A DNA stretch of 35,076 nt from Glycomyces tenuis DSM 44171. Its GTDB lineage: Bacteria; Actinomycetota; Actinomycetes; Mycobacteriales; Micromonosporaceae. The notes under the pieces are model-generated. The model was not told the DNA's origin and ran no database searches. It worked only from the letters and a program-made list of their open reading frames with translations. Both the position numbers and the translations under genes were made by a program. This document shows, piece by piece, positions 1-8,279 of this stretch (positions are counted from its first letter, which is position 1; each line of letters opens with the position of its first letter). The stretch covers positions 1-35,076 of the forward strand of contig NZ_ATYW01000027.1 of assembly GCF_000427885.1 (NCBI RefSeq). Reading direction: 5' to 3'.

Positions 1-2
1 TC

Positions 3-209
3 GGCGATTGCTACGACAACGCGATGATGGAGTCGTTCTGGTCGCGCATGCAGGTCGAACTGCTTGACCGCCACCGATGGCGCACCCGGGTCGAGCTGGC
101 CAACGCCATCTTCGAGTACCTCGAGATCTGGCACAACCGCCAACGCCGTCACAGCCAACTGGGATGGTTGACTCCGATAGAGTTCGAGAACACAACCGTC
201 GTGGCATGA
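3..209 (+). CDS. IS3-family transposase, C-terminal end (partial)
   Basis: The reading frame is open from the window edge, so the gene begins upstream. The visible part is the end of the IS3 OrfB integrase core. It begins with GDCYDNAMMESFW, which carries the Glu that ends the DDE triad in this family, and it ends with the usual tail HNRQRRHSQLGWLTPIEFE. OrfB performs strand transfer during transposition. The start and the first two catalytic Asp residues lie outside the window, so I cannot tell whether the element is intact. A matching right end follows directly after the stop codon. Family assignment is firm. Confidence 0.85.
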   Translation, partial: GDCYDNAMMESFWSRMQVELLDRHRWRTRVELANAIFEYLEIWHNRQRRHSQLGWLTPIEFENTTVVA

Positions 210-214
210 AAATC

Positions 215-244
215 CATCAACCGGACTCCACGAAACTCGGGACA
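215..244. repeat. IS3-element right terminal inverted repeat
   Basis: Just after the transposase stop the sequence contains ccggactccacgaaactcgg followed by gaca. Read on the other strand this is a typical IS3 terminal repeat (TGTCCCGAGTTTCGTGGAGT). The terminal CA at 243-244 marks the likely element boundary. The left end is outside the window, so target duplication cannot be checked. From 245 to 313 I see nothing more. Confidence 0.65.
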
Positions 245-313
245 GACCAAACCCTCCCCCAAACCCAGAACGATTCAGCGCGAGGTCATGTCCTTGAGGC
301 GGAGCCGAGCAGT

Positions 314-1234
314 TCATAGGGGGCGGGTGGCGGTGACCCGAGGAGCGTAGACGAGGATGTCCGCGCAATGGTGAAGCGGACCGGCATCGACTCGGAAGTC
401 ATGGTCGTGAGCTGGATCGTAGGTCGGTCCGATCATCCGGGTGCGGAGCGGGCGGTGGAGCCAGTCGGTCACCGATCGTGGGACACCGCCCCGCTGGTCG
501 AGGTGTAGGAGGGCAGCGTCGTGGCGGATTTCGGCCAGGGCGTGTTCGGTGAAGTCGCTCGGTGGCGGCGGGATGCGGAACGGGGCGTGTCCTGACCCAA
601 GAGTCAGGGCGGCGACGGCGTACCGGTGTCCCATTTCGGCGCGCAGGATTCCGCCGGCGTTGCGGTGAGTGTGGTCCGGCGGCACCGTGCGTGGGTCGCC
701 GACGATCACGTGCGCCGTGCCGCCCCAGTGCACGATGCGTTGTTCTCGCTGGCTGTGCCAGAGGAGTTCAGTGCGCGCCAGGTCTTCCTCGATCTGGGCG
801 AGGCTGTCCGGCGGTGTTGCCGGCGGCCGGAGGTCGTGCACGATCGAGACCGGGTCGTCGGGATGCTGTTCGCACCACGACCGCAGCCAGCGGATCACGT
901 CAAGCGCCTCGTGCACTCTGAGGAAGCTCTGGCTTGTGGCCAGCAGCTCGGCGGGGTCACCCTCGCCGGTGCGGACGAACCGGTCCAATGCGGGGCCGGT
1001 CTCCTCCGTGCCCTCGATCAAGACTGCGCGGAATCCGGCCTGCTCGACTAGCGCGTGCAGCAGGACGTGCGTCGCGAGGACCAGTTGGCGCGCTGAACGA
1101 ACCGAGGAGGCCAAACCGACCACCTCGGCTCGGGCCAGGATCTCGGGTACTGTGACTGGCTGCACGGCAGGGTCCAGGGGCAGCGGTTGAGCGTGTGCGG
1201 CCAGCCATCTGCTGAGTTCGTGAGTCGCGTTCAT
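314..1234 (-). CDS. Erythromycin esterase-like protein, probably catalytically inactive
   Basis: 306 residues resembling the erythromycin esterase (EreA/EreB) family, whose active members hydrolyse macrolide lactones or act on other esters. Family-like stretches are VEQAGFRAVLIEG (about residues 64-76), a central HEALDVIRWLRSWC helix, and the late block WGGTAHVIVGD followed by GGILRAEMGHRY. The conserved N-terminal GExTH motif, which supplies the catalytic His, aligns with ASSVR, and the later WAHNAH aligns with WGGTAH, so key residues are lost. The protein is also shorter than typical members (about 400). Its ATG overlaps by 4 bp a TGA ending the decayed SgcJ/EcaC-like frame upstream, so the two were once coupled. 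It is an intact frame but likely a pseudoenzyme. A distant family with different chemistry is possible. Confidence 0.55.
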   Translation of the reverse strand: MNATHELSRWLAAHAQPLPLDPAVQPVTVPEILARAEVVGLASSVRSARQLVLATHVLLHALVEQAGFRAVLIEGTEETGPALDRFVRTGEGDPAELLATSQSFLRVHEALDVIRWLRSWCEQHPDDPVSIVHDLRPPATPPDSLAQIEEDLARTELLWHSQREQRIVHWGGTAHVIVGDPRTVPPDHTHRNAGGILRAEMGHRYAVAALTLGSGHAPFRIPPPPSDFTEHALAEIRHDAALLHLDQRGGVPRSVTDWLHRPLRTRMIGPTYDPAHDHDFRVDAGPLHHCADILVYAPRVTATRPL

Positions 1235-1690
1235 GGGGCCTTCTCGGGATCAGAGTGTTCGGGACGGCGGCGAGCCCTCATCGGCCATCTCGCTCGAAGG
1301 CCGTACAGCGCCATCTCGGAGAAGCCGTCGTCGTCCAGCGCTTGCCGTTGGATGTGTGCGACCGCGCCCCTCGGAGCCGGAGCGCGCACCGCGACGACTT
1401 CGAACCGGGACGGCGGTGCGGCGCCGGCGATGCGTTGCCGATGGATCGCCAGCAGTTCTTCCGTGTCCTCCACGATATGGCCAGAGGGGCTGCTCCACAG
1501 CGCTTCGGCTGCGAAGGAGCGGTCTGGACAGCGGCGTCATTGGTGCCGGTCACGTTCTGCAGCAGACGCGGAATGGGCCGGATGCGGGCGGCGGCGGTGT
1601 CGTGGATCGCGAAGGCCGCACCGGTCCGCAGCGCGGCAGGATGGAACAGCGACCGGAGCTTCTGGTGGACGACGGGTTTCAGCACCTGCT
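1231..1690 (-). pseudogene. SgcJ/EcaC-like (DUF4440, SnoaL fold) remnant
   Basis: Two minus-strand frames together read like an SgcJ/EcaC-type protein. The first gives IRPIPRLLQNVTGTNDA (about 1560-1610). After a frame change near 1535 the second continues with FAAEALWSSPSGHIVEDTEE and later FSEMALYGL. A third frame near 1290-1250 supplies FERDGR, a stop, then GLAAVPNT, where the family usually has RDGRWWLAAGQNT. At least two frameshifts and one internal stop show it is decayed. The family has a small alpha/beta cone fold of varied function. The extent of the 5' end is a guess. Confidence 0.5.
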
Positions 1691-1787
1691 GTGCTGTCAG
1701 GGGCTCTCGTGCTGTCCAGGGTCAGGATCGCGGGGCGATCGCGACACCGTTTGCGTAGCAACCGAACTCAAGCAGGTTGAAACAACC

Positions 1788-1980
1788 TCACTGGGCGAGC
1801 ACCGCGACCGCGAGTGCCGGGTCGGCATACCACCGCTCCACGGCCGCGCGCAGTCCTTCATCGGTGGATCCCGCGACATCCTGGTGTCGGTGATCGCCAT
1901 GTCGGGTTCAAGCGGCGCGACTGCTTCCTTGAGCGCCTCGGCATCGCCCACCGCGACATAAAAATCGAACTCTGTAAATG
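1788..1980 (-). pseudogene. NarL-type response regulator receiver domain remnant
   Basis: The minus strand reads EFDFYVAVGDAEALKEAV then PDMAITDTRM, matching the part of a NarL/FixJ receiver domain that includes the phospho-acceptor Asp and the following Met (usually DVRMPPTHTDEGLRAA). A frame change near 1865-1870 then gives TDEGLRAAVERWYADPALA and a stop at 1788-1790. No start, N-terminal half or LuxR-type DNA-binding domain is visible. This is a fragment, not a working regulator. Confidence 0.55.
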
Positions 1981-2047
1981 CAAATCTATCTGTGAGCAGG
2001 GAGGACCCGCCTTAATGTCCCGAAGTACAGCCTGTAGTGTTCCACCC

Positions 2048-2578
2048 ATGTCTACCGATTCAGGCGAAAATCCCCAAACCGACACTGACACCGACACCGA
2101 GGAAGGACCGGAAGAGAACGACGACCTCGGCACCACCGCGGAGGACGACACGGCCGAGACGAGCTCCGCGCCCGAAGGCGGATTCGTCGCCGGCGCCGTG
2201 GGCCTCGTAGGCGCTGCCCTCGGACTCGTCTCCCTCACCGGCACGTCCCTCGCCGACAAGCTCCACACCCGCCGGGAGATCATCGGGCAGATCGATTCCA
2301 ACAGCGGTGCCGAGGTAGACCAGATGGAAGCCTTCTACAGTGCGCCATGGAACACCGTCGCACTCACCAACGGTGCCTTCGCTCTCCTCGCTGTGCTCGT
2401 CGGCAGTGGGGTGCTGCTGGCTCTGCACGGCCGGTCGACTGCGACGCAGCCCTGGGTGAAGGCCCTCGCGCTGGGCGGCGTCATTCTGGGCTGCATCGGC
2501 CTGCTCATCGCCGTGGCCATGAACTTCGACCTGTTCGCGGACCAGCCGGAACTCCCGATGCCACCGGCAGGCGGCTGA
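2048..2578 (+). CDS. Small membrane protein with acidic N-terminus, function unknown
   Basis: 176 residues. Residues 1-45 are very acidic and Thr-rich (for example TDTDTDTEEGPEEND). A weakly hydrophobic Gly/Ala stretch (about 47-65) is followed by a polar region and two clear membrane helices (about 101-122 and 136-158), then a short DLFADQPELPMPPAGG tail. I do not recognise a family. The ATG at 2048 is chosen because a TAGTGT box lies 7-12 bases upstream, fitting a leaderless transcript, and because the codons between 2015 and 2047 are AT-rich in third position. An in-frame ATG at 2015 with gagg at 2001-2004 is the alternative. It is the only apparently healthy gene between the decayed ones. 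Confidence 0.65.
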   Translation: MSTDSGENPQTDTDTDTEEGPEENDDLGTTAEDDTAETSSAPEGGFVAGAVGLVGAALGLVSLTGTSLADKLHTRREIIGQIDSNSGAEVDQMEAFYSAPWNTVALTNGAFALLAVLVGSGVLLALHGRSTATQPWVKALALGGVILGCIGLLIAVAMNFDLFADQPELPMPPAGG

Positions 2579-2582
2579 GTCT

Positions 2583-3010
2583 GCCGGCGGGGCTGACCGG
2601 GACGGCGAAGATGCTGTTCCGGCAGCAATCGATCTTGCCCGGGCCCTGACGCATTGGCGTTGGGCCTCGACGAACGGCGACCTTGCTCGAGGAAACCGGC
2701 GTCGTCGACGGCCAGGACCACATCGGCCTCGTCGAGCGAGCCGGATACGTGCTGTGCCAGGCGATCGCGCACCGGAACGGCATCCCACAGCGCTCACATC
2801 AGGAAGTCCTGCACCGTATCCGACCCGCATGACCCACCGCCTCGGCGATCTGCCAGCCGTTCTTGCGCTCGACCGGCGCCAGCGGTGCCGTCGGCTGCTT
2901 CCAGGCACGCTGACGCGTCTCGAACCGGAAGAGGTCATCAGCGATCCGCCCGAACCGCGCCCCCAGGCGATTCCCCCACGAGATCGCCTCAGTGGCGGCC
3001 ACCATGGGAT
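2583..3010 (-). pseudogene. IS701-family transposase remnant
   Basis: Read on the minus strand, one frame gives LAPVERKNGWQIAEAVG, a hallmark of IS701-type (DDE_5) transposases. After a frameshift another frame gives RDRLAQHVSGSLDEADVV then LAVDDAGFLEQGRRS, which matches the VLVLDETGFLKKG block with the first catalytic acid. A third frame then supplies GPGKIDCCRNSIFAVPVS, corresponding to GTAGRIENCQVGVFAAY. At least two frameshifts and loss of the whole C-terminal half make it inactive. I could not define terminal repeats. Confidence 0.6.
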
Positions 3011-3065
3011 GAAACCAACGTCCTCGTGCATATTCCGCCACGGCCTGCCCTGGCGGGTGAAGCTC

Positions 3066-3659
3066 GGCCGCTTCGCGCGGTCCGAGCTGCCCCACTGCTT
3101 CTGGGCCGCTTCGCAGGGGGCCGGCCCTCGCCGTCGACGCGTTCATCACCGAGCTGCGCGGGTTCACCCTGTCCGGCGGCGGTGAGATCTCGTCGGGGCG
3201 GGCCGGGAGCTGGCCCGATGCGCTCCGGGCACTCCCCGACACGCGCCCTCGATCGTCGTATTGGACGAGGTTCCCTGGTGGATCTCCGAGCAGGGCCCGG
3301 TGTTCGGCGGCGCGCTGCAGACCGCCTGGGATCGAGCGCTCAGCTCCAAGCCGGTCCTGCTGCTCCTGCTCGGCAGCGACATGCGCGCGAAGACCCCGGT
3401 TTGGCCCTGTTCGGCGTGCCGCAGCGGGCGCTGATGGCGTCCCGACCACACACGGCGCGTCTTCGAGGCCATCAGCGGCGGCGCTCGGGCCAGGCAGGAC
3501 ATCGCTTCTGCCGCGCGCAGTGCGGACGGGTGCCGTCGTCGGGGTCCTCACCCCGATCCTCCGCCGCCTGGCGCACGGAAAGCGGGTGGTCGCCGAGGAC
3601 CATCTGGTCTCGACCCGCTCCGGTAGCGCCGACCGGGCCGGCGAGGGTCCGGCGCTCTG
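3066..3659 (+). pseudogene. AAA ATPase (archaeal-ATPase/DUF234 type) remnant
   Basis: The plus strand contains VDAFITELRGFTLSGGG (from about 3132). After a frameshift follow SIVVLDEVPWWISEQGPVF, which is a Walker B motif, and PVLLLLLGSDM, the sensor-1-like segment. A later frame reads GVLTPILRRLAHGKRVVAED and ends with a TGA near 3659, matching the DUF234 part where family members read PIFRRLADGKRVVAADLPLS. No Walker A is readable. The pieces are in order but in different frames, so this is a decayed gene. Members of this family are often of unknown role. Confidence 0.5.
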
Positions 3660-3685
3660 AAGACGTGCGCTCCGTCTGGCGCTGA

Positions 3686-4465
3686 TCAGCGGTGGGGGGC
3701 GACCGCGGTGATGAGGCCCAGGCCGACGCTGATGCGGTCGGCCGCCTCCACGACGTCCTCGGTGAGCTGCCCGATCCCGTGCTCGCGCATGAGCGTGAGG
3801 CGCCCGGAGAGGGAGATCGCCGCGACCACGCCGCCGCTGGAGTCGCGGATGGGTGCGGCCGTGCCGAGGCGGCCGAGGGCCAGCTCCTGGTCCTCGACCG
3901 CGCTGCCGGCCCGTTTGACCTGCTCGATCTCGCGGGTGAGGTCGGCGTGGGCCGCGATCGTGTTGGCGGTGTAGACGGGGAGGTCGCCGAGCAGTTCGCG
4001 CCGCTCGGACTCGTCGGTGCCGAGCAGGAGGCACTTGCCGAGCGCGGAGGCGTGCAGCGGCTGGCTCATGCCGACCATGGTGTGGCTCTTGGGGGCGTGG
4101 TGCCCTTCGAAGTGGCACAGGTAGATGAGCCTGTCGCCGTCGCGGACGGCCACGTTGGCGCTGAAGCCGGTGCGGGTGGCGAGTTCCTGTGCGATGGCCC
4201 GGGACTCGCGGTGCACGGGGTTCTGGTTGAGCCCTTCGCTGGCGAGGCGGAGCACGGTCGCCCCGATGGTGTAGCCGGGCATCTCGCCGACCTTCGCCAC
4301 GTAGCCCAGCTCGTCCAGCGTCGCGAGCAGCCTCGCCACGGTGGACGGCCCGAGTCCGGTCGCCCGCGCGATGTCCGAGGCGCGCATCGGCCCGGTCGTG
4401 GACGCGCCGATGACGGCGAGCACCGACGCGGCCCGGCCGAAACCCTGTTGCACTTCAGCGGCCAT
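3686..4465 (-). CDS. IclR-family transcriptional regulator
   Basis: 259 residues. The N-terminal winged helix-turn-helix (about 8-65) contains SDIARATGLGPSTVARLLATL. The C-terminal effector domain (about 80-255) contains LHASALGKCLLLG and AISLSGRL, both usual in IclR proteins, which bind small organic acids and act on adjacent catabolic genes. The start is supported by GGAGG a few bases upstream. The gene follows the FAD oxidoreductase on the same strand with a 31-bp gap, so the two probably form one transcript. The likely target is the divergent promoter at 6804-6935. The effector is unknown and is probably the compound carried by the transporter at 6936. Confidence 0.92.
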   Translation of the reverse strand: MAAEVQQGFGRAASVLAVIGASTTGPMRASDIARATGLGPSTVARLLATLDELGYVAKVGEMPGYTIGATVLRLASEGLNQNPVHRESRAIAQELATRTGFSANVAVRDGDRLIYLCHFEGHHAPKSHTMVGMSQPLHASALGKCLLLGTDESERRELLGDLPVYTANTIAAHADLTREIEQVKRAGSAVEDQELALGRLGTAAPIRDSSGGVVAAISLSGRLTLMREHGIGQLTEDVVEAADRISVGLGLITAVAPHR

Positions 4466-4496
4466 CCCTCACCTCCGGCGACAGCTTAGCCGCCCG

Positions 4497-6803
4497 TCAC
4501 TTCCACGGCAGTGGCGTGGCCCGGCCGCTCGGCTCGGCGAAGGCGCGCACGGCGCTGAGCGTGACGTATGGGGAGCCGTTGGTGCGGGACACGGCGATCC
4601 GCACGGCCTCGGCGTCCACCGGCGCGAAGTCGTGCACGCGGTGGCGGTGGCGGTTGTCGGCCACCGTCGCGAGGGTCCGCCAGCTCCCGTCGACGAGCGC
4701 CTCGACGGTGTAGTCGGCGGGGAGTTCGGGCATCACGCGAAAGTCGGTCCGGTGGTGGTGCAGGTTGATGATGTCCTCGTCCACGTCGTCGTTCCAGACC
4801 AGGCGGAGCGAGGCGAGCCGCACCGGTCCGCGCCAGGCGAGTTCGATGAGGACCGGCTCGGCGGCCAGCGCCTCGGGGGCGGTCGGCGCGCTCGACCAGA
4901 GGTTCGGTCCGCCGTAGGGCCGCTGGTAGCCGCCGACGACCCGATCGGGAGCGTAAGCGGCCGTGGCGGGTTCGACGGCGAGCGCGAAGGAGCGACGGCG
5001 CAGCATCCGGGCGTTCCAGTCGGTGACGGGCTGGGCCCGCTCCTCTGCGATGTGGTCGTCGAAGGCCTTGTCGGTGGTGAGCTTGGCGCCCATGGCGAGC
5101 ACGCCGTAGGGCCGCTCGTCGGTGAGGACCAGGGAGGCGGTCGGGTTCGCGCGGACGACCACCACGGCCTGCCGGTTGTCGTCCGGCGGGGTCCAGTCGA
5201 AGCGGGCGCGGGCCGTGCTCATTCCGGCGGCCACCGGCACGTCGAGTTTCGTCACGTGCCCGATGGGGACGGCGTTCTGGGGCTTCCCGGTGTCCCACAG
5301 CTCGATCGCGAGCACGGTGTCCTCCCTCGCCTCCACGTCGAACTCGACGGCGTCGAGCCGCGGGTCGGCGGGGACGAGCACGGCCACGTCGCGGTCGAGC
5401 GGGAAGCGCCCGTCGGTGGCGTGCGGCCTGGTGGTGACCGAGTCGAGGGTGCTGCTCGCGGTCACGGTGGCGCTCCGGGCGAGGTCGTCGGGGTCGTCGG
5501 GGCGGACGCCGATCACGGGCGCGTCCTCGCGCAGGAGGGTCCGCTGGAGCTGGGCGAGCCGGTCGCGGCCCAGGGCGCGCGGCGACAGCCCCTCGCGGAC
5601 GGCGAGGGCCGCGGCGGTGCCCACGGCCTGGCCCTGGGTGGCGCAGGTGGCCATGACGCGGGTGGAGCCGAAGGCGACGTGGGACGCCGAGATGTTGCGG
5701 CCGGCGAAGAGGAGGTTGCCCACGTCCTTGGAGTAGAGGCTGCGGTAGGGGATCGGGTAGGTGCCGTCGCTGTAGCGCTGCCGGGCGCCGGCGCGCTCGG
5801 CGTAGACGCCTTCCACGGGGTGGAGGTCGATCGACCAGCCGCCGAAGGCCACCGCGTCGTCGAACTGGCGCTGCTCGAGGATGTCGTGCTGGGTGAGCGT
5901 GTAGTCGCCCCACAGGCGCCGGTACTCGCGCTTGCCGGGGATCGCGCCGACCCATTCGAGGGTGAGGTTCTCGGCCTCGAACTCGCCGGAGTTCTTGATG
6001 TAGTCCCAGATGCCGAAGACGACCGACCACAGTTCGTCGCGGATGCGCTCGTTGTCGTGGACGGTGTCGATCTCGCCGCCCCATTCGATCCACCAGTAGT
6101 CGCAGCCGTTGTCGCCGGTGCGGATGATGCGGTTGGTGAGGATCGGGGTGTCGCGGATGTCCTTGGTGACCAGCGGCGGCACGAACGGGACGGGCCGCCC
6201 GGCGTCCTTGGTGTAGAAGAAGATCGAGGAGCCGAGGAGCTCGTCGTCGGGGAGTTCGGGGGCCCAGGGCTCGCCGTGGGCGGCTCGGCCCTCGCGGCCG
6301 ATGCGGGAGGTCGCCCCGGCGAGGTGGGCGATGAGGCCGTCGCCGGTGCAGTCGACGAAGACGGGCGCCTCGAAGCGGGTCTCGAGCTCGCTGCCCATGG
6401 TCCAGCCGGTGACGGCGGCGATGCGCGGCCCGTCCTCGCCGGGCTCGCCCATCTCGATGTGCCGCACGTCGGTGTTGAGGTGCAGCGTGACGTTCGGTTC
6501 GGCGCGCACCAGGTCGAGCACGGTCTGGTCCCAGTAGTAGGGGTTGCCCTCGGGGTTGCGGTAGTTGTTCTCGAGGAACAGCTCGCCCATCAGGCCGGTC
6601 TCGCGGGCGTAGCGCTGGGTGCCGTGGGCGGTGGCGCCCACGACCCAGACGCGGACCTCGCTGGAGGAGTTGCCGCCGAGCACGGGCCGGTTGGTGACCA
6701 GGGCGACCTTCGCGCCGAGCCGGGCCGCGGCCACGGCCGCGCAGGTCCCGGCGAGCCCGCCTCCGATCACGACCACGTCGTGTTGCTGCGTTCGCTGCTC
6801 CAT
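4497..6803 (-). CDS. FAD-dependent oxidoreductase with C-terminal beta-sandwich-like region
   Basis: 768 residues. The Rossmann start is VVVIGGGLAGTCAAVAAARLG (about 10-30) followed by LGGNSSSEVR. VDCTGDGLIAHLAGA and LFAGRNISASHVAFGSTRV (ending near 390) are the later FAD contacts typical of the FAD_oxidored (PF12831) family. Residues from about 425 onward start with ATVTASSTLDS and resemble discoidin-like sandwich segments. There is no signal peptide, so it is cytoplasmic. It lies divergently from an MHS transporter and an SDR-type dehydratase, with an IclR regulator behind it, so it probably oxidises the imported compound. Substrate is unknown. The start has GGGAGAGG just upstream of the ATG. 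Confidence 0.8.
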   Translation of the reverse strand: MEQRTQQHDVVVIGGGLAGTCAAVAAARLGAKVALVTNRPVLGGNSSSEVRVWVVGATAHGTQRYARETGLMGELFLENNYRNPEGNPYYWDQTVLDLVRAEPNVTLHLNTDVRHIEMGEPGEDGPRIAAVTGWTMGSELETRFEAPVFVDCTGDGLIAHLAGATSRIGREGRAAHGEPWAPELPDDELLGSSIFFYTKDAGRPVPFVPPLVTKDIRDTPILTNRIIRTGDNGCDYWWIEWGGEIDTVHDNERIRDELWSVVFGIWDYIKNSGEFEAENLTLEWVGAIPGKREYRRLWGDYTLTQHDILEQRQFDDAVAFGGWSIDLHPVEGVYAERAGARQRYSDGTYPIPYRSLYSKDVGNLLFAGRNISASHVAFGSTRVMATCATQGQAVGTAAALAVREGLSPRALGRDRLAQLQRTLLREDAPVIGVRPDDPDDLARSATVTASSTLDSVTTRPHATDGRFPLDRDVAVLVPADPRLDAVEFDVEAREDTVLAIELWDTGKPQNAVPIGHVTKLDVPVAAGMSTARARFDWTPPDDNRQAVVVVRANPTASLVLTDERPYGVLAMGAKLTTDKAFDDHIAEERAQPVTDWNARMLRRRSFALAVEPATAAYAPDRVVGGYQRPYGGPNLWSSAPTAPEALAAEPVLIELAWRGPVRLASLRLVWNDDVDEDIINLHHHRTDFRVMPELPADYTVEALVDGSWRTLATVADNRHRHRVHDFAPVDAEAVRIAVSRTNGSPYVTLSAVRAFAEPSGRATPLPWK

Positions 6804-6935
6804 TGCCTCTCCCTACATCGGTGGTAGCGTCGAGTGTACCGCTCAGTGGTTGATATGTTGCTTCCACCGGTTTACAAGACTCATTCACTGGTATACGCTC
6901 GGTCGGCAACGACAATGATGTTGAATGGAGCAGCC
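6804..6935. promoter_or_regulatory. Divergent promoter with three 21-bp-phased direct repeats
   Basis: Three related 12-mers start exactly 21 bp apart: CAGTGGTTGATA (6844-6855), CACCGGTTTACA (6865-6876) and CACTGGTATACG (6886-6897). All three therefore face the same side of the helix. A fourth, inverted partial copy (tgtaccgct) lies at 6835-6843. TATACG within the third repeat could serve as a -10 box for the transporter gene. The most likely binder is the IclR protein encoded nearby; this is inferred from position and from the tendency of IclR proteins to bind several phased sites. Confidence 0.55.
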
Positions 6936-8279
6936 ATGGCTCAGGAACCAGTCCTCGACAGCGGGTCCCGTCCGCCCGAGACGGCGACCCCACTGGACGA
7001 CGACGCCCGCCGGCGCCGCATGCGGAAGGTCATCACCGCCGCCGGCATCGGCCACTTCGTCGAATGGTTCGACTTCGGGCTCTACGGCACCCTCGCCTCA
7101 GTCATCGCCATCCACTTCTTCCGCGAAGGCGACCCGCAGGCCGCCCTCCTGTCCTCCTTCGCGGTCTTCGGCGCCGGCTTCGTCATGCGCCCGCTCGGCG
7201 GACTCTTCTTCGGTTCGATGGGCGACCGGCTCGGGCGGAAGAACACTCTTGCCCTGGTGATTCTGATTACGTCCGGTGCGACCCTCGCCATGGGTCTCCT
7301 GCCCACCAACCAGCAGATCGGCATCTGGGCGCCCGTCCTCCTGGTGATCGTGCGGCTCGTCCAGGGCTTCGCGGCCGGCGGCGAATCCAGCGGCGCGACC
7401 ACCCTCCTCGCCGAGTACGCCCCCTCCAACCGCCGCGGCTTCGTCTCCAGCTTCGTCGACGTCTTCGGCTTCGCCGCCTTCGTCGTCAGCGCCGGCCTCG
7501 TGCTGCTCTACACCGCCGTCCTCGGCACCGACGCGCTCAACGACTGGGGCTGGCGCGTCATGTTCATGCTGGCGCTGCCCCTCGGCCTCTCCGGCCTCTA
7601 CCTGCGCCGCAAGCTCGAGGACACCCCTGAGTTCCAGGCCATCCAGGCCAAGGGCGAGATCACCGGGGCCCCGCTGCGCACCTCCATCAGCCGCTGGTGG
7701 AAGGCGCTCCTGTTCTGCGTCGGCTTCGTGGTCCTCAAGGCCGTGGGGCACTGGATCCTCCAGACCTTCATGCCCTCCTACCTCCAGTCCGACCTCGGCT
7801 ACGACCAGCAGACCAGCTACGCCGTCACCGTCGTCGGCCTCCTGGCCATCACCGTCCTCGTGCCGGTCTTCGGCCTCCTCAGCGACAAGATCGGGCGCAA
7901 ACCCGTCATGCTCCTGGGCGCGGGCGGCTTCCTCCTGCTCACCTACCCCACCCTGATGCTCATGGACGGCGGCACCTTCTGGGCCGCGGCCGGGGCGATG
8001 ATCGTCCTCGGCATCTTCATGGCCGCCTACGACGGCGCCATGAGCGCCGCCATGGCCGAGCTCTTCCCCACCAACATCCGCTACGGCTCCATGGCCATCG
8101 CCTACAACGTCTCCGTCGCCGCGTTCGGCGGCATCACCCCCTGGTTCTCCCAGAGCCTCATCGCCTGGACCGGCAACGAGTTCGCGCCCGCCTTCTACGT
8201 CATGGGCGCCGCACTCATCACCTTCCTCGTCGTCCTCGGCGCCCGCGAGACCGCGCGGTCGCCCCTGAAGGAGATCTGA
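6936..8279 (+). CDS. MFS transporter, metabolite:H+ symporter (MHS) type
   Basis: 447 residues with about twelve membrane helices. The first helix region GIGHFVEWFDFGLYGTLAS is characteristic of MHS-family permeases, which import organic acids such as ketoglutarate, citrate, shikimate or related compounds with protons. The loop 2-3 signature GSMGDRLGRKN and the repeat in the second half (LLSDKIGRKP) are present. ATG 6936 is chosen because GGAG at 6927-6930 precedes it; longer in-frame extensions would cross the repeat operator region. Its TGA overlaps the ATG of the next gene, showing translational coupling. Substrate is inferred to be the compound handled by the neighbouring oxidoreductase and dehydratase. 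Confidence 0.88.
   Translation: MAQEPVLDSGSRPPETATPLDDDARRRRMRKVITAAGIGHFVEWFDFGLYGTLASVIAIHFFREGDPQAALLSSFAVFGAGFVMRPLGGLFFGSMGDRLGRKNTLALVILITSGATLAMGLLPTNQQIGIWAPVLLVIVRLVQGFAAGGESSGATTLLAEYAPSNRRGFVSSFVDVFGFAAFVVSAGLVLLYTAVLGTDALNDWGWRVMFMLALPLGLSGLYLRRKLEDTPEFQAIQAKGEITGAPLRTSISRWWKALLFCVGFVVLKAVGHWILQTFMPSYLQSDLGYDQQTSYAVTVVGLLAITVLVPVFGLLSDKIGRKPVMLLGAGGFLLLTYPTLMLMDGGTFWAAAGAMIVLGIFMAAYDGAMSAAMAELFPTNIRYGSMAIAYNVSVAAFGGITPWFSQSLIAWTGNEFAPAFYVMGAALITFLVVLGARETARSPLKEI

Noticed and set aside
2799..4118. A 439-codon minus-strand frame spanning the AAA remnant and part of the IclR gene
   Set aside because: It crosses two unrelated loci; only its end (the IS701-like piece) is meaningful.
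4341..6827. An 828-codon open frame on the plus strand opposite the FAD oxidoreductase
   Set aside because: High GC content opens antisense frames; the opposite strand has FAD-binding motifs in the right order, this one has none.
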